In this document: in pieces, positions 1 through 7,733 of the stretch
Position numbering within the stretch: position 1 is the first letter of the stretch
Layout of the letters: each line of letters starts with the position of its first letter
From: an uncultured Parabacteroides sp.
GTDB taxonomy: Bacteria; Bacteroidota; Bacteroidia; Bacteroidales; Tannerellaceae
NCBI GenBank assembly: GCA_949287365.1
Contig: CASEGC010000036.1
Coordinates: 1-33,611, forward strand
Length of the DNA stretch: 33,611 bases
Reading direction: 5' to 3'
The notes under the pieces: generated by a model
Told to the model about the DNA's origin: nothing
What the model saw: only the letters and a program-made list of their open reading frames with translations
The model's database searches: none
Program-made: the position numbers and the translations under genes

Positions 1-1139
1 ACCGACACCTGCTTTTTCTCTAACCGTACGATGCGGCTCACCACCTGCCTCGCTAAAGACAAATCTATCCGCCTATTCAAGGATGTCGAATGAGCCAACA
101 ACGAGAGTACGATTCCCTCTACATCACGTACATTCTCTGTCACGTTACTAGCTATGAAATTAAATACATCTTCTGGAATCTCCACACCATCTTGACCTAT
201 TTTATATTTCAAGATTTTCTTGCGCAAATCCAGGTCCGGACGTTCCAATTCCGCCGTCAAACCCCATTTCAAGCGCGTGATCAGACGTTCCTCCATGCCT
301 TGCAAATCGACAGGAGCCTTATCGGATGTCAATATCAATTGTTTACCTAACAAATGCAAGTGATTGAAAATATGGAAGAACGTATTCTGGGTTTTATCTT
401 TACCTATCAACTCTTGAATATCATCCAAGATCAATACATCCACGCCCTGATAGAAATACATGAAATCATTAGTCGTATTCTTCCGGATAGCGTCTGTATA
501 TTGAATCGTGAAAAGATGAGCGGAAATATACAAGACTTTCTTTTCCGGATGCACTTCCTGAATCCGGTTACCTATCGCATGGCACAAATGAGTCTTCCCT
601 ACGCCAGACGGACCAAATATAAACATAGGGTTGAATGTCTTTCCCGGATTCTGAGCGATCGCCTCGCTTGAAGAACGCACCAACCGATTGCTAATCCCCT
701 CGAAATAATTATCGAAATTATAGACCGGATTCAAGTAAGAATTCCAATCTTGACGAACGGTAGAGTCAAACAAGGTTGGGATTTTCCTCTCATCTTTCAC
801 CGCGGCACGGGACTCGCCTCCGGAAGGCAACATCACCTTCCCATCATCCGGAGTTTTCTTATTATCCTTACCTTCAACCACGTTAACGATATAACGCAAC
901 TCCGTCCCTGGTCCAAAGACCCTATATATGGTTTTTTGCAATACGTTAATATAATGCGTCTCCAAATACTCAAAAAAGAATTGGCTTGGCACTTGGATAA
1001 CAAAGCACTTCTTCCCCTCCGACTCTCCATATGAATACGGTTTAATCGGCGAGAACCACGTATCAAAAGGAGCCTCGGCTACGATATCCTTAATCACCGC
1101 AAGGCATTCCTCCCACAATTTTCGATAATCAGTCTGCAT
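1..1139 (-). CDS. dnaA: Chromosomal replication initiator DnaA (partial, C-terminus off the left edge)
   Basis: DnaA is the AAA+ ATPase that binds the replication origin and opens it. The reading frame is open from the ATG at 1139 to the window edge, about 379 codons of a family that is usually about 450-470 residues. Domain I is at about residues 1-85 (MQTDYRKLWEECL start). A linker follows to about 125. The AAA+ core has Walker A GPSGVGKT at about 176-183 and Walker B VLILDD at about 235-240. The start of the DNA-binding domain IV is visible, but its signature helix is cut off. The next gene upstream on the same strand (MCE) ends 366 bp away, so dnaA probably has its own promoter. No DnaA-box cluster (TTATCCACA) is visible in that gap, so the origin is not obviously here. 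Confidence 0.97.
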   Translation of the reverse strand, partial: MQTDYRKLWEECLAVIKDIVAEAPFDTWFSPIKPYSYGESEGKKCFVIQVPSQFFFEYLETHYINVLQKTIYRVFGPGTELRYIVNVVEGKDNKKTPDDGKVMLPSGGESRAAVKDERKIPTLFDSTVRQDWNSYLNPVYNFDNYFEGISNRLVRSSSEAIAQNPGKTFNPMFIFGPSGVGKTHLCHAIGNRIQEVHPEKKVLYISAHLFTIQYTDAIRKNTTNDFMYFYQGVDVLILDDIQELIGKDKTQNTFFHIFNHLHLLGKQLILTSDKAPVDLQGMEERLITRLKWGLTAELERPDLDLRKKILKYKIGQDGVEIPEDVFNFIASNVTENVRDVEGIVLSLLAHSTSLNRRIDLSLARQVVSRIVRLEKKQVS

Positions 1140-1179
1140 ATTTTCTGCTTTCCCACTAATACTTTTCACTTCCGGAGTA

Positions 1180-1188
1180 CAAAGTTTA
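1180..1188 (-). promoter_or_regulatory. Weak candidate -7 element for dnaA
   Basis: On the minus strand TAAACTTTG lies about 41 bp upstream of the dnaA ATG. It resembles the Bacteroidetes -7 element TAnnTTTG but has one extra base. A T-rich tract occupies the -33 area. The assignment rests on the near-match and its position only. Confidence 0.3.
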
Positions 1189-1357
1189 GAAATTAAATCC
1201 GAAAAAAAAAGTACGATTTTATTTGGTATTTTTGATTTTTCAATATCCCTTTTAAAGTCAGATAGTTATATATAACATATTGATTTATTTGATTTTAAGG
1301 ATAAGCATAAAGAAAAAGGACCGAATTTCACAATCTTTTTGGACATCCGTACAGAAC

Positions 1358-1461
1358 ATCCCGATGACACCGTAAGGTCTTAGGAAGCGTCTATCTCACT
1401 TTACCTAAAGACCTTACACCTACACCATCCGCCAGCCCTCCGGCTTTTTGGATCATCGGAT
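1358..1461 (-). other. Nested inverted repeats in the dnaA-MCE intergenic gap (possible structured RNA)
   Basis: The 366-bp gap 1140-1505 has no convincing gene. Inside it, an outer pair (ATCCCGATGA at 1358-1367 and TCATCGGAT at 1453-1461) encloses a strong stem: GTAAGGTCTTAGG at 1372-1384 against CCTAAAGACCTTAC at 1404-1417, with one bulge. A small AGCC/GGCT hairpin also fits inside. CTTTTTGGA occurs at 1335-1343 and again at 1444-1452 as a direct repeat. There is no T-tract typical of an intrinsic terminator. It could be the 3' end of the MCE transcript, part of a dnaA leader, or a small non-coding RNA. The strand shown is only the direction of both flanking genes. Confidence 0.4.
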
Positions 1462-1505
1462 ACGATTTTAAATTCTATACTTCCCGATATATATTTTTAA
1501 CACAT

Positions 1506-2390
1506 TCAGAAAACAGAGAAATGAACATACCTTTTCGGATTCTCACGCAGGTCCAATAACAATTTAGAGGCGTTGTCCATAGTGCTGTTCAAGTTATCGT
1601 ATAACCCTTTATCGTTGAGCAATAAGCCAATACTATTATCGGTGGAGTTCAGTTTGTCAGTCGTCAATTTCAAGTTCGCCAACGTCGCATTGATAGAATT
1701 GACCGTCGAGGCCAAATCCAATCCTTTCAAGTTCTCGCTCACCGTGGAGAAATTGTCTGTCACGGTCTTGAGATTGTCCACGATACCAGGCACGTCCTCA
1801 CTCATGACCTGATTTAATTGCCGGGTAGACACTTCCAGGTTACGGGTCGTCTTCTCGATATGGTCCAACGATTGAGCCAAAGCGGGATGAGCGATCAATG
1901 CCTGCAAACTCCCCAAGATAGAGTCTATCTTCGGCAATATATTTTCCACGGTCGGCAAAATGTTCTCCTGTACGGATTGCATCATCTCTTCCTCCATCCG
2001 CCCCTCGATTGTCGCACCCGGTTTCAAGAACTCATCCACGAAAGTATTCAAGTGTATATGCAATTCGGCTCCACCCAGAAAACTATTGAATACCGTGATA
2101 TAACTGCCTTTATTCAACCTCATCTTATCCTCTAAGCTGATTTCGACGGTAATCTTTCCTGTCGTATCATAATCATAAACGATGTCGCGGACCAATCCTA
2201 CCTTAAACCCCTCTACATAAACCGGACTAGAGATTGTCACGCCCTTCACGTTATTGAAAGCGACGTAATAATGATTCACCGGTTTAAAAAGATTAATTCC
2301 TTTCAGGTAATTGATCCCCACATACAATAAAATCAAGCTGATAATCGACACCAACCCGATCTTCGCCTCTTTCGTAAATACACTCTTCAT
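1506..2390 (-). CDS. MCE/MlaD-domain protein (lipid transport)
   Basis: MCE proteins sit in the periplasm, anchored in the inner membrane, and form rings or tubes that carry lipids between the membranes. The protein is 294 residues. It has one N-terminal membrane helix (about residues 9-29). An MCE domain follows at about 38-115 (YYVAFNNVKGVTISSPVYV onward, with GFKVGLV). The rest is a long helical, low-complexity tail rich in N, L, T and S. This layout matches the single-MCE proteins of Bacteroidetes. It starts 36 bp after the amidase gene on the same strand, so the two are probably cotranscribed. No MlaE or MlaF gene is in the window, so the rest of the transporter must be elsewhere. The exact lipid is unknown. 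Confidence 0.9.
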   Translation of the reverse strand: MKSVFTKEAKIGLVSIISLILLYVGINYLKGINLFKPVNHYYVAFNNVKGVTISSPVYVEGFKVGLVRDIVYDYDTTGKITVEISLEDKMRLNKGSYITVFNSFLGGAELHIHLNTFVDEFLKPGATIEGRMEEEMMQSVQENILPTVENILPKIDSILGSLQALIAHPALAQSLDHIEKTTRNLEVSTRQLNQVMSEDVPGIVDNLKTVTDNFSTVSENLKGLDLASTVNSINATLANLKLTTDKLNSTDNSIGLLLNDKGLYDNLNSTMDNASKLLLDLRENPKRYVHFSVF

Positions 2391-2426
2391 CTCTTTTATC
2401 TTCTAAAATGTAATTATCCTATTTCA

Positions 2427-3548
2427 TTACTTTACCTTTTCCCCGTTCTTGAAAGCCACGATAAAGGCATCCTTGAAATCCTTCAACAAGCTTTTCCGGA
2501 TTTTCCGAATCGCGTTGAAATCCGTCGTCTCTCCATATGTGTATTTATAGATGCCTTTCTCCACGTAATAATCCACGTTCTTGTAACCTTTCAATAAACG
2601 AGAATTGGCGGCAAGCTTCTTATCGGATGTCAGTATCTGAACCTTGTAAATGACTTTTCCTTCCGTATTTTCATGCGGCCCGTTCTTCTTTGAAAGGATA
2701 TCCGCCTCGCTTCCCGTTGGAGGAGATGCCGTTCGTCGCCTTTCCGTTACGGAAGAAACCACCCCACCCTGACGCTGGTCATATTTCCGTTTATAGGTAG
2801 AGAACGCCTCATATAACGCCCCCGCCAACTTGTCCTGCCCCGCTGCCGACCGCATAAACCGTTCTTCTTGGCGGTTAGATATATATCCCAACTCCACCAA
2901 AACGCTTGGCATGCCGGTCTTCCTTAACACGAGGAAACCGGCCTGTCTCACCCCGCGATCCACCCGCTTGCTCGCCTTAAACGCTTTCTGTATCTCGGAG
3001 GCAAGATTAACGCTCTGTTCCATGTGTTTATTTTGCATAAACTCAAAGATAATGTAAGATTCCGAGGAGTTCGGGTCAAATCCCTCGTAACGCTGTTGAT
3101 AGTTGTCCTCCAACAAAATCGCCGAGTTCTCGCTCATCGCCACCTCCAGATTCTCCTGACCACGGGCCAAACCCAACGTGTAGGTCTCCGTACCTTGCAC
3201 CGAGCTTCCACGTTTCACGGCATTGGTATGAATCGACATGAAAAGATCCGCCTTCTCGCGATTCGCTATATTCGCCCGCTCATCCAATTCCACGAAACGA
3301 TCGTCCTTCCGGGTATAAACCACTCGCACATCCTTATGGTTCGCCTCTATCAAACGCCCCAACCTCAATGCCACGGCCAGATTTATTGTCTTCTCGGTGA
3401 CGTTGGTGCCTTTCGCTCCCGGATCTTTCCCGCCATGCCCGGCATCGATCACGACAGTAAAACTCTTTCCTTCAGCCGACACGTAGACCGGTCCCAAAAG
3501 AAACGATAAGAATAACAAGTTTATATATAGAAAGGACTTTTTATCCAC
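2427..3548 (-). CDS. N-acetylmuramoyl-L-alanine amidase (Amidase_3) with SPOR-like C-terminus
   Basis: This exported zinc enzyme cuts the bond between MurNAc and the stem peptide of peptidoglycan, usually to separate daughter cells. The 373-residue protein has a signal peptide (about residues 1-25, cleavage near VSA-EG). The Amidase_3 domain spans about 30-255, with likely zinc ligands His38 (DAGHGG), Glu52 (TEKT) and His107 (SIHTNA), and catalytic Glu219 (VELGYISN). After a Ser/Pro-rich linker, residues about 298-370 (IYKVQIL to DAFIVAFKNG) look like a divergent SPOR domain, which would target septal glycan; this part is less certain. It leads the amidase-MCE pair and has its own candidate promoter 29 bp upstream. 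Confidence 0.95.
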   Translation of the reverse strand: MDKKSFLYINLLFLSFLLGPVYVSAEGKSFTVVIDAGHGGKDPGAKGTNVTEKTINLAVALRLGRLIEANHKDVRVVYTRKDDRFVELDERANIANREKADLFMSIHTNAVKRGSSVQGTETYTLGLARGQENLEVAMSENSAILLEDNYQQRYEGFDPNSSESYIIFEFMQNKHMEQSVNLASEIQKAFKASKRVDRGVRQAGFLVLRKTGMPSVLVELGYISNRQEERFMRSAAGQDKLAGALYEAFSTYKRKYDQRQGGVVSSVTERRRTASPPTGSEADILSKKNGPHENTEGKVIYKVQILTSDKKLAANSRLLKGYKNVDYYVEKGIYKYTYGETTDFNAIRKIRKSLLKDFKDAFIVAFKNGEKVK

Positions 3549-3576
3549 CGTTCAGGAACTATTACGAATTCAAGGA

Positions 3577-3606
3577 CAAATGTAGTGTTTTTTACGGACC
3601 GGCAAA
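3577..3606 (-). promoter_or_regulatory. Candidate promoter of the amidase-MCE operon
   Basis: On the minus strand TACATTTG (3577-3584) matches the Bacteroidetes -7 consensus TAnnTTTG. TTTG (3603-3606) lies 18 bp upstream, slightly shorter than the usual 19-21 bp. The -7 element is 29 bp before the amidase ATG. Confidence 0.55.
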
Positions 3607-3621
3607 TCTCTTTTTTGATAA

Positions 3622-3658
3622 TTAAAACAAAAAGAGAGAGCGATAACACCGCTCTCTC
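3622..3658 (-). terminator. Intrinsic terminator after rplI
   Basis: A 9-bp perfect stem (GAGAGAGCG and CGCTCTCTC, 3634-3642 and 3650-3658) with a 7-nt loop is followed on the minus strand by TTTTTGTTTT. It lies 53 bp past the rplI stop and ends the rpsF-rpsR-rplI operon. Confidence 0.9.
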
Positions 3659-3710
3659 CCCTATTCTTCTATGCTACTTCTCTCTCATGAGAGAACGAAG
3701 ATTTTTTCCA

Positions 3711-4157
3711 TTACTCAGAAACCACTTCGAACGGAATCTCCACGGAAACCTCCTTATGGAGTTTCAACGTAGCCTTATAATTACCGACCTCTTTCACGGC
3801 CTCCTTGAGCGTAATGATCTTACGGTCGATATTCTCGAAACCTGCCTTAGCCAAGGCATCCGCGATTTGGATATTCGTGACGGAACCGAAAATCGTGCCG
3901 GTAGAGCTTGTCTTCGCACCAATGGTCAAAGACACGCCTTCCAACTTAGCGGCCAACGCCAAAGCGTCTTCCTTGATTTTCGCCAACTTGTGAGCACGTT
4001 GTCTCAAATTCTCGGCCAACACTTTCTTAGCGCCTTCCGAAGCGATTACCGCCTTACCCTGGGGGATTAGAAAGTTACGTCCGTAACCGTCTTTTACCGT
4101 TACGATATCGTCCTTGTAGCCTAAGTTCGCTACATCTTCTTTCAAAATAACTTGCAT
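3711..4157 (-). CDS. rplI: 50S ribosomal protein bL9
   Basis: bL9 is a structural protein of the large ribosomal subunit that reaches out from the L1 stalk base. The 148 residues match the family length. The N-terminal domain shows the family pattern ([32 protein letters not shown] without gaps), and the helical linker (about 40-75) joins the C-terminal RNA-binding domain, which ends in IPFEVVSE. It is the last gene of the operon, 23 bp after rpsR. Confidence 0.98.
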   Translation of the reverse strand: MQVILKEDVANLGYKDDIVTVKDGYGRNFLIPQGKAVIASEGAKKVLAENLRQRAHKLAKIKEDALALAAKLEGVSLTIGAKTSSTGTIFGSVTNIQIADALAKAGFENIDRKIITLKEAVKEVGNYKATLKLHKEVSVEIPFEVVSE

Positions 4158-4180
4158 ATTCTGTCTCCTCTCAATAATTA

Positions 4181-4450
4181 TTATTTCAACAAATCGGTTA
4201 CGTAAGGCAGCAAAGCCAAGTGACGAGCGCGTTTTACGGCTTGAGCCACACGACGCTGGAACTTCAAGGAAGTACCCGTGATACGACGGGGAAGGATTTT
4301 TCCTTGCTCGTTCAAGAATTTCTTCAAGAACTCAGGATCCTTGTAATCGATATACTTGATACCGTTCTTCTTGAAACGGCAATATTTCTTTCTCTTAACG
4401 TCTACCGTAGGCGGGGTTAAATATCTAATTTCTGATTGAGTTGTTGCCAT
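4181..4450 (-). CDS. rpsR: 30S ribosomal protein bS18
   Basis: bS18 pairs with bS6 on the platform of the small subunit. The protein has 89 residues and carries the family core: KKYCRFKK, then [22 protein letters not shown] and the basic helix [20 protein letters not shown]. It starts 2 bp after the rpsF stop codon, which suggests translational coupling with its binding partner. Confidence 0.98.
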   Translation of the reverse strand: MATTQSEIRYLTPPTVDVKRKKYCRFKKNGIKYIDYKDPEFLKKFLNEQGKILPRRITGTSLKFQRRVAQAVKRARHLALLPYVTDLLK

Positions 4451-4452
4451 GA

Positions 4453-4806
4453 TTAATTCTCCTTTACTGTTTCTTTAGATGCTTTCAGATTTCTTCTCTT
4501 AACGGCATATTCGGCCGCGTACTTGTCTTGACGGAAAGTCAGGAACCGGATCACACGCTCGTCACGACGGAAATTCACTTCCAACGTCGCGATTACGCTC
4601 GGTTCGGCCTTGAACTCGATCAATTGATAAAAGCCTGTCGACTTTTTGGCGATAGGATAGGCCAACTTACGTAAGCCCCAGTTTTCCTCGTTCACGATTT
4701 CCGCTCCTAATGATTTCAAGAGCCCCGTGAATTTCTCTACCGCTTCCTTCATCTGGACATCAGACAAAACGGGAGTCAAAATGAAAACGGTTTCGTAATT
4801 ATTCAT
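4453..4806 (-). CDS. rpsF: 30S ribosomal protein bS6
   Basis: bS6 binds bS18 and 16S rRNA in the central domain of the small subunit. The 117-residue protein begins [15 protein letters not shown] and contains the typical [10 protein letters not shown] and FYQLIEFKA segments, with [12 protein letters not shown] near the end. It is the first gene of rpsF-rpsR-rplI. Many bacteria carry ssb between rpsF and rpsR; here it is absent, which is usual for Bacteroidetes. Confidence 0.98.
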   Translation of the reverse strand: MNNYETVFILTPVLSDVQMKEAVEKFTGLLKSLGAEIVNEENWGLRKLAYPIAKKSTGFYQLIEFKAEPSVIATLEVNFRRDERVIRFLTFRQDKYAAEYAVKRRNLKASKETVKEN

Positions 4807-4846
4807 AAAAACGCTGTTTAAAAATGATTAATATATTTTTGCGCCG

Positions 4847-4878
4847 CAAAGGTAGACATTCTTTCCGAATCCGCCAAA
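4847..4878 (-). promoter_or_regulatory. Promoter of the rpsF-rpsR-rplI operon
   Basis: On the minus strand TACCTTTG (4847-4854) is an exact TAnnTTTG -7 element and TTTG (4875-4878) lies 20 bp upstream, the standard Bacteroidetes sigma-ABfr spacing. The -7 element is about 40 bp before the rpsF ATG. Confidence 0.85.
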
Positions 4879-4954
4879 TAAACCTTGTGTTAATTATGAC
4901 TCACGGATTACAGAGACTTCGACAGAGACTTCGCGATAGCTCGCAACTCGTAAT

Positions 4955-5785
4955 TCACAATCTCACCTTCTCCGGCACATGTTCCAAATCATAATACTCG
5001 GAGACAATCCGGTCCGGATAGACCTTAACGATTCGGAAACCCACCTTGTCCTCTCCCAAAGGCACGCAGACCGAACTGGTCACCGTCGTCTTGAAATCCT
5101 TATAGGAATTGGTCAGGTTATAATGCAAATGGCCCGCGAACATATCGCTTACCCGATACTTGTCCGCCAAATCCAGATAAGCCTGTCGCCTCTCCGCGGG
5201 AAGGTTTTGGTAACGGGTCTCCTCCTCCGGCTCTTCCAAGAAGAAAGGATAATGCCCGAACAGCACGCGACGCTCGCACGACATGGCCTCCTTCAAGGTC
5301 TTCTCCAGCCATACCCGCTGCGCCGCCTCCCTCTCCGGTCCGCCCGCCACGATTAGCGAAGTGTTCAGTCCTATAAAGCAGACGTTATTCATCCGAAAAG
5401 CGAAATGGTCATACCCATATTCCCCGATATAGGAGTCGACAATCTCGTCTGTGGGCTGGGGAAGCAAATCATGGTTACCGGGCAACAGGTAAACGGGAAT
5501 CTCTTTCCTCATCAATCCCATGACGCGCTTGAACTCATCGAGCTGCGCACGATTCCTGCCATCGTTCACCAAATCGCCAGTCATGACGACAAACGCCGGC
5601 TCCAACCGGTTCACCGCGGCGACGGCCCGCTCCATCAGAGCTGTCTCTTGGGTGAAGCTCTCGTTATTCTCCAGCATCCCGAATTGGGGATCCGTGATTT
5701 GGATAAAATAAAACGGTTTCGACTGGGCATGACACCACGCCAACGAAACGATAAAGGCCAACCAACCTATCCACAATCTTCTCAT
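4955..5785 (-). CDS. Exported calcineurin-like metallophosphoesterase
   Basis: The protein is 276 residues with a signal peptide (about 1-20, ending WCHA). It carries the full set of metallophosphoesterase motifs: Asp32 and Gln34 in ITDPQFG (Gln where many members have His), Asp71 in TGDLVND, Asn104-His105 in PGNHD, His178 in FGHYP, and His219 and His221 in GHLH. The two-metal centre therefore looks intact. The general shape resembles CPPED1-type enzymes, but the substrate cannot be read from sequence. It starts 18 bp after the fecR-like gene on the same strand, so it is probably the third gene of the sigma-antisigma operon and may act on the ligand taken up by the neighbouring SusC/SusD. Confidence 0.9.
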   Translation of the reverse strand: MRRLWIGWLAFIVSLAWCHAQSKPFYFIQITDPQFGMLENNESFTQETALMERAVAAVNRLEPAFVVMTGDLVNDGRNRAQLDEFKRVMGLMRKEIPVYLLPGNHDLLPQPTDEIVDSYIGEYGYDHFAFRMNNVCFIGLNTSLIVAGGPEREAAQRVWLEKTLKEAMSCERRVLFGHYPFFLEEPEEETRYQNLPAERRQAYLDLADKYRVSDMFAGHLHYNLTNSYKDFKTTVTSSVCVPLGEDKVGFRIVKVYPDRIVSEYYDLEHVPEKVRL

Positions 5786-5803
5786 ATCACATCTCTTATT
5801 ACA

Positions 5804-6799
5804 TTATTCTATATACACCTTCTTTCCCTCTACATGATAATCCATAGCGGGAATCATCACTTTAATCAGCGCGAGCACGTTCTCCAACGACTCGTTCTTG
5901 TTCAGATGCATCGTCAGCCGGTTGGCGTGATACGCGGAAGTACGCAAATGGATTTCCACGCCATAAACGTGCTCCAAAGTCTTCAGGATATACTCTAACG
6001 AGTCGTTGTTGAAGAGCAAGCCCCCCTCTTTCCAACTCGAATAATTCGAGGCGACCACTTTCCGCAAGCTCATCTCCTTCAAGGCCGGGGCATATTCCAA
6101 CTGCTCGTTAGGTGTCAATACATGCGACTCCACGGAGGGGTCGTCCGGCAACACCCTCAACGAGCCTTCCGCCAAGGTCGTGGTAATCTTCTCCATACCC
6201 GGATAGGCGGACACGTTGAACGACGTGCCCAACACCTCTATCCGCATCGACCTCATACGCACCACGAAGGGTCGCTCCGGACGCTTGGCCACCTTGAAAT
6301 AGGCCTCTCCTATCAAGTAAACCTCCCGCCGGTCGCCCGTGAACTCGGAAGGATAAATCAATGAGGTACCGGCGTTCAACCATATCTCGCTGCTGTCCGG
6401 CAGGACAAGCCGGTCGCGTTGGCCAGCCGGCACGGAACGTTCCATCCAAGCGAAAGTCTCCTTCGGGGCGACTGCGGGGACATCCCTCCCGCCAATCACC
6501 CGGCCGTAAAGATAAATCGAGATACCCAAAGAGAGCAACGGGATGAACCAGATGGCGGCGCGCGCCCACGTGGGAATAAGGAAACGCCTCCAGCCCAGCC
6601 GTTCCTTGACCCGCCGCAAAGAGGCCTCGCTCCGTCTATCGGCCCCCGGAAGGCCTATCTCGTCCCATAACTCACGCAACGCCTCCTCACACTCGCGCTC
6701 GTCTCCCGGCTCGATTAAACGTCGCTGCACCCGCTCCACCATCTTGTCAGAGAACCGATGGTGAAAATAATAACGCAATATCTTTTTTATCCGACTCAT
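5804..6799 (-). CDS. FecR-type anti-sigma factor
   Basis: This inner-membrane regulator holds the ECF sigma factor inactive until it is signalled by the STN domain of a TonB-dependent receptor. Of 331 residues, the first 79 are the cytoplasmic sigma-binding part, one membrane helix lies at about 80-99 (ending ISIYLYG), a FecR domain follows at about 120-215 (DSSEIWLNAGTSLIYP and GEAYFKV), and a DUF4974-type domain closes the protein (about 260-331, LLFNNDSLEYILKTLE). The periplasmic part should meet SusC. It lies 82 bp downstream of the sigma gene on the same strand. Confidence 0.95.
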   Translation of the reverse strand: MSRIKKILRYYFHHRFSDKMVERVQRRLIEPGDERECEEALRELWDEIGLPGADRRSEASLRRVKERLGWRRFLIPTWARAAIWFIPLLSLGISIYLYGRVIGGRDVPAVAPKETFAWMERSVPAGQRDRLVLPDSSEIWLNAGTSLIYPSEFTGDRREVYLIGEAYFKVAKRPERPFVVRMRSMRIEVLGTSFNVSAYPGMEKITTTLAEGSLRVLPDDPSVESHVLTPNEQLEYAPALKEMSLRKVVASNYSSWKEGGLLFNNDSLEYILKTLEHVYGVEIHLRTSAYHANRLTMHLNKNESLENVLALIKVMIPAMDYHVEGKKVYIE

Positions 6800-6881
6800 T
6801 CCTTAACCCATATAATCGCGACTCGCGACCCGACAAAAAATCCTCTTTATAAATGAAAGAACGCTTTCCCGACGTTTGCCC

Positions 6882-7445
6882 CTAAAACATTAACAAAACA
6901 TAACAAACGGCGAGAAGAAACATCGCGTTTCTCAACTCCTTCAAGGCCAAATTCAAGTGATTCTCCACCGTCCTTTTCGAGAGCCCCAGCCTTTCCGCTA
7001 TCTCGGCGTTCGTCAGGCCCTCGCTCCGGCTCATCCTGAAGACGCTCTTCCGCTGCGGCGGCATCGCGTCCACTATCATATCGATCATTAATCGCAAATC
7101 TTTTGCGATTAATACCTCATGAGGTATTTCCTCTTTTCCACTCTCCACGTTCCTCGCCGCATCCAACTCCTCCAAATCCACCCGCCGCGCCTCGATATGG
7201 TTCAACACCGTGTACTTGGCCAGCACGTAAAGATAGGAGCCGAAGACCTTCACCTCCGCGAAGCGGGAACGGTTCGTCCACACCTTCAGGAAAATGTCTT
7301 GCGTCAAATCTTCCGCCTCCGCCTCCGATTTGACCAAGCCCAACACGAAATAATAGACCTTTTGGTGATAACGAAGGAACAATCGCTCGAAAGCGTCATG
7401 GCTGCCCGCGGCGAATCGCTCTATGAGGGATTTCTCATCAAACAT
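6882..7445 (-). CDS. ECF-family RNA polymerase sigma factor
   Basis: The protein is 187 residues. Region 2 lies at about 10-80 (AFERLFLRYHQKVYYF and AEDLTQDIFLKVW) and region 4 at about 120-172, with the helix-turn-helix LTNAEIAERLGLSKRTVENH. This is the Bacteroidales PUL-type ECF sigma factor. A strong Shine-Dalgarno (AAGGAG) precedes the ATG at 7445. The divergent susC gene starts 435 bp away, so the likely regulon is this locus. The C-terminal tail ends in a hydrophobic stretch (MFLLAVCYVLLMF), which is common in this subgroup. Two perfect palindromes interrupt the gene at 7088-7128 in the region 2-4 linker. Confidence 0.95.
   Translation of the reverse strand: MFDEKSLIERFAAGSHDAFERLFLRYHQKVYYFVLGLVKSEAEAEDLTQDIFLKVWTNRSRFAEVKVFGSYLYVLAKYTVLNHIEARRVDLEELDAARNVESGKEEIPHEVLIAKDLRLMIDMIVDAMPPQRKSVFRMSRSEGLTNAEIAERLGLSKRTVENHLNLALKELRNAMFLLAVCYVLLMF
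7088..7128. repeat. Two adjacent perfect palindromes inside the sigma gene
   Basis: TTAATCGCAAA (7088-7098) and TTTGCGATTAA (7102-7112) form an 11-bp perfect inverted repeat with a 3-nt loop. Directly next to it, overlapping by two bases, AATACCTCATGAGGTATT (7111-7128) is an 18-bp perfect palindrome. Both are AT-rich within a GC-rich gene and encode the linker IPHEVLIAKDLRL. Confidence 0.85.
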
Positions 7446-7552
7446 CTCGGTCTTCTCCTTACAACGGGCAAAAAAAAGGAATAAAACGCGAAAGGCCGCT
7501 TTTCTTTTTTATTAATAAATACAAATACCCGACACGTTTCGGTTCCCTTCCC

Positions 7553-7690
7553 GTTTCCATGGAAGGGAACTTTCGTTTCCTTATAAGGGAACGTCCGTTT
7601 CCTCGGTAGGAAACGCCGGTTTCCTTAGCGGGAAACAACAGTTTCCTCGCATGGAAACTTGAGTTTCCTAACAAGGAAATTTAAGGAAAC
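7553..7690. repeat. Array A: six hairpin units of exactly 22 bp (GTTTCC type)
   Basis: Units start at 7553, 7575, 7597, 7619, 7641 and 7663, exactly 22 bp apart, with a partial seventh (GGAAAC at 7685). Each unit is GTTTCC, six variable bases, GGAAAC or GGGAAC, then four variable bases, so each can fold into a 6-bp hairpin. The arms are conserved while loops and spacers vary. The array lies in the 435-bp gap 7446-7880 between the divergent sigma gene and susC; the gap also holds a GC-rich hairpin (7734-7777) and no gene. Confidence 0.9.
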
Positions 7691-7733
7691 TATAAATATC
7701 TGATTTCGTTTAACATAGCGTAAGGCGAGAAAC

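Noticed and set aside
354-671. Open frame on the plus strand within dnaA
   Set aside because: It lies antisense to the conserved ATPase core of dnaA and shows no recognisable protein pattern.
1335-1452. Insertion sequence bounded by the CTTTTTGGA direct repeats
   Set aside because: There is no transposase, and the repeats are not next to matching terminal inverted repeats; kept only as a structural oddity.
1140-1505. Replication origin next to dnaA
   Set aside because: No cluster of DnaA boxes and no clear AT-rich unwinding element with phased boxes was found; Bacteroidetes origins are often not beside dnaA.
7553-7690. CRISPR array
   Set aside because: The whole unit is only 22 bp, the conserved parts are two 6-bp arms, and there are no spacers of 26-40 bp and no cas genes nearby.
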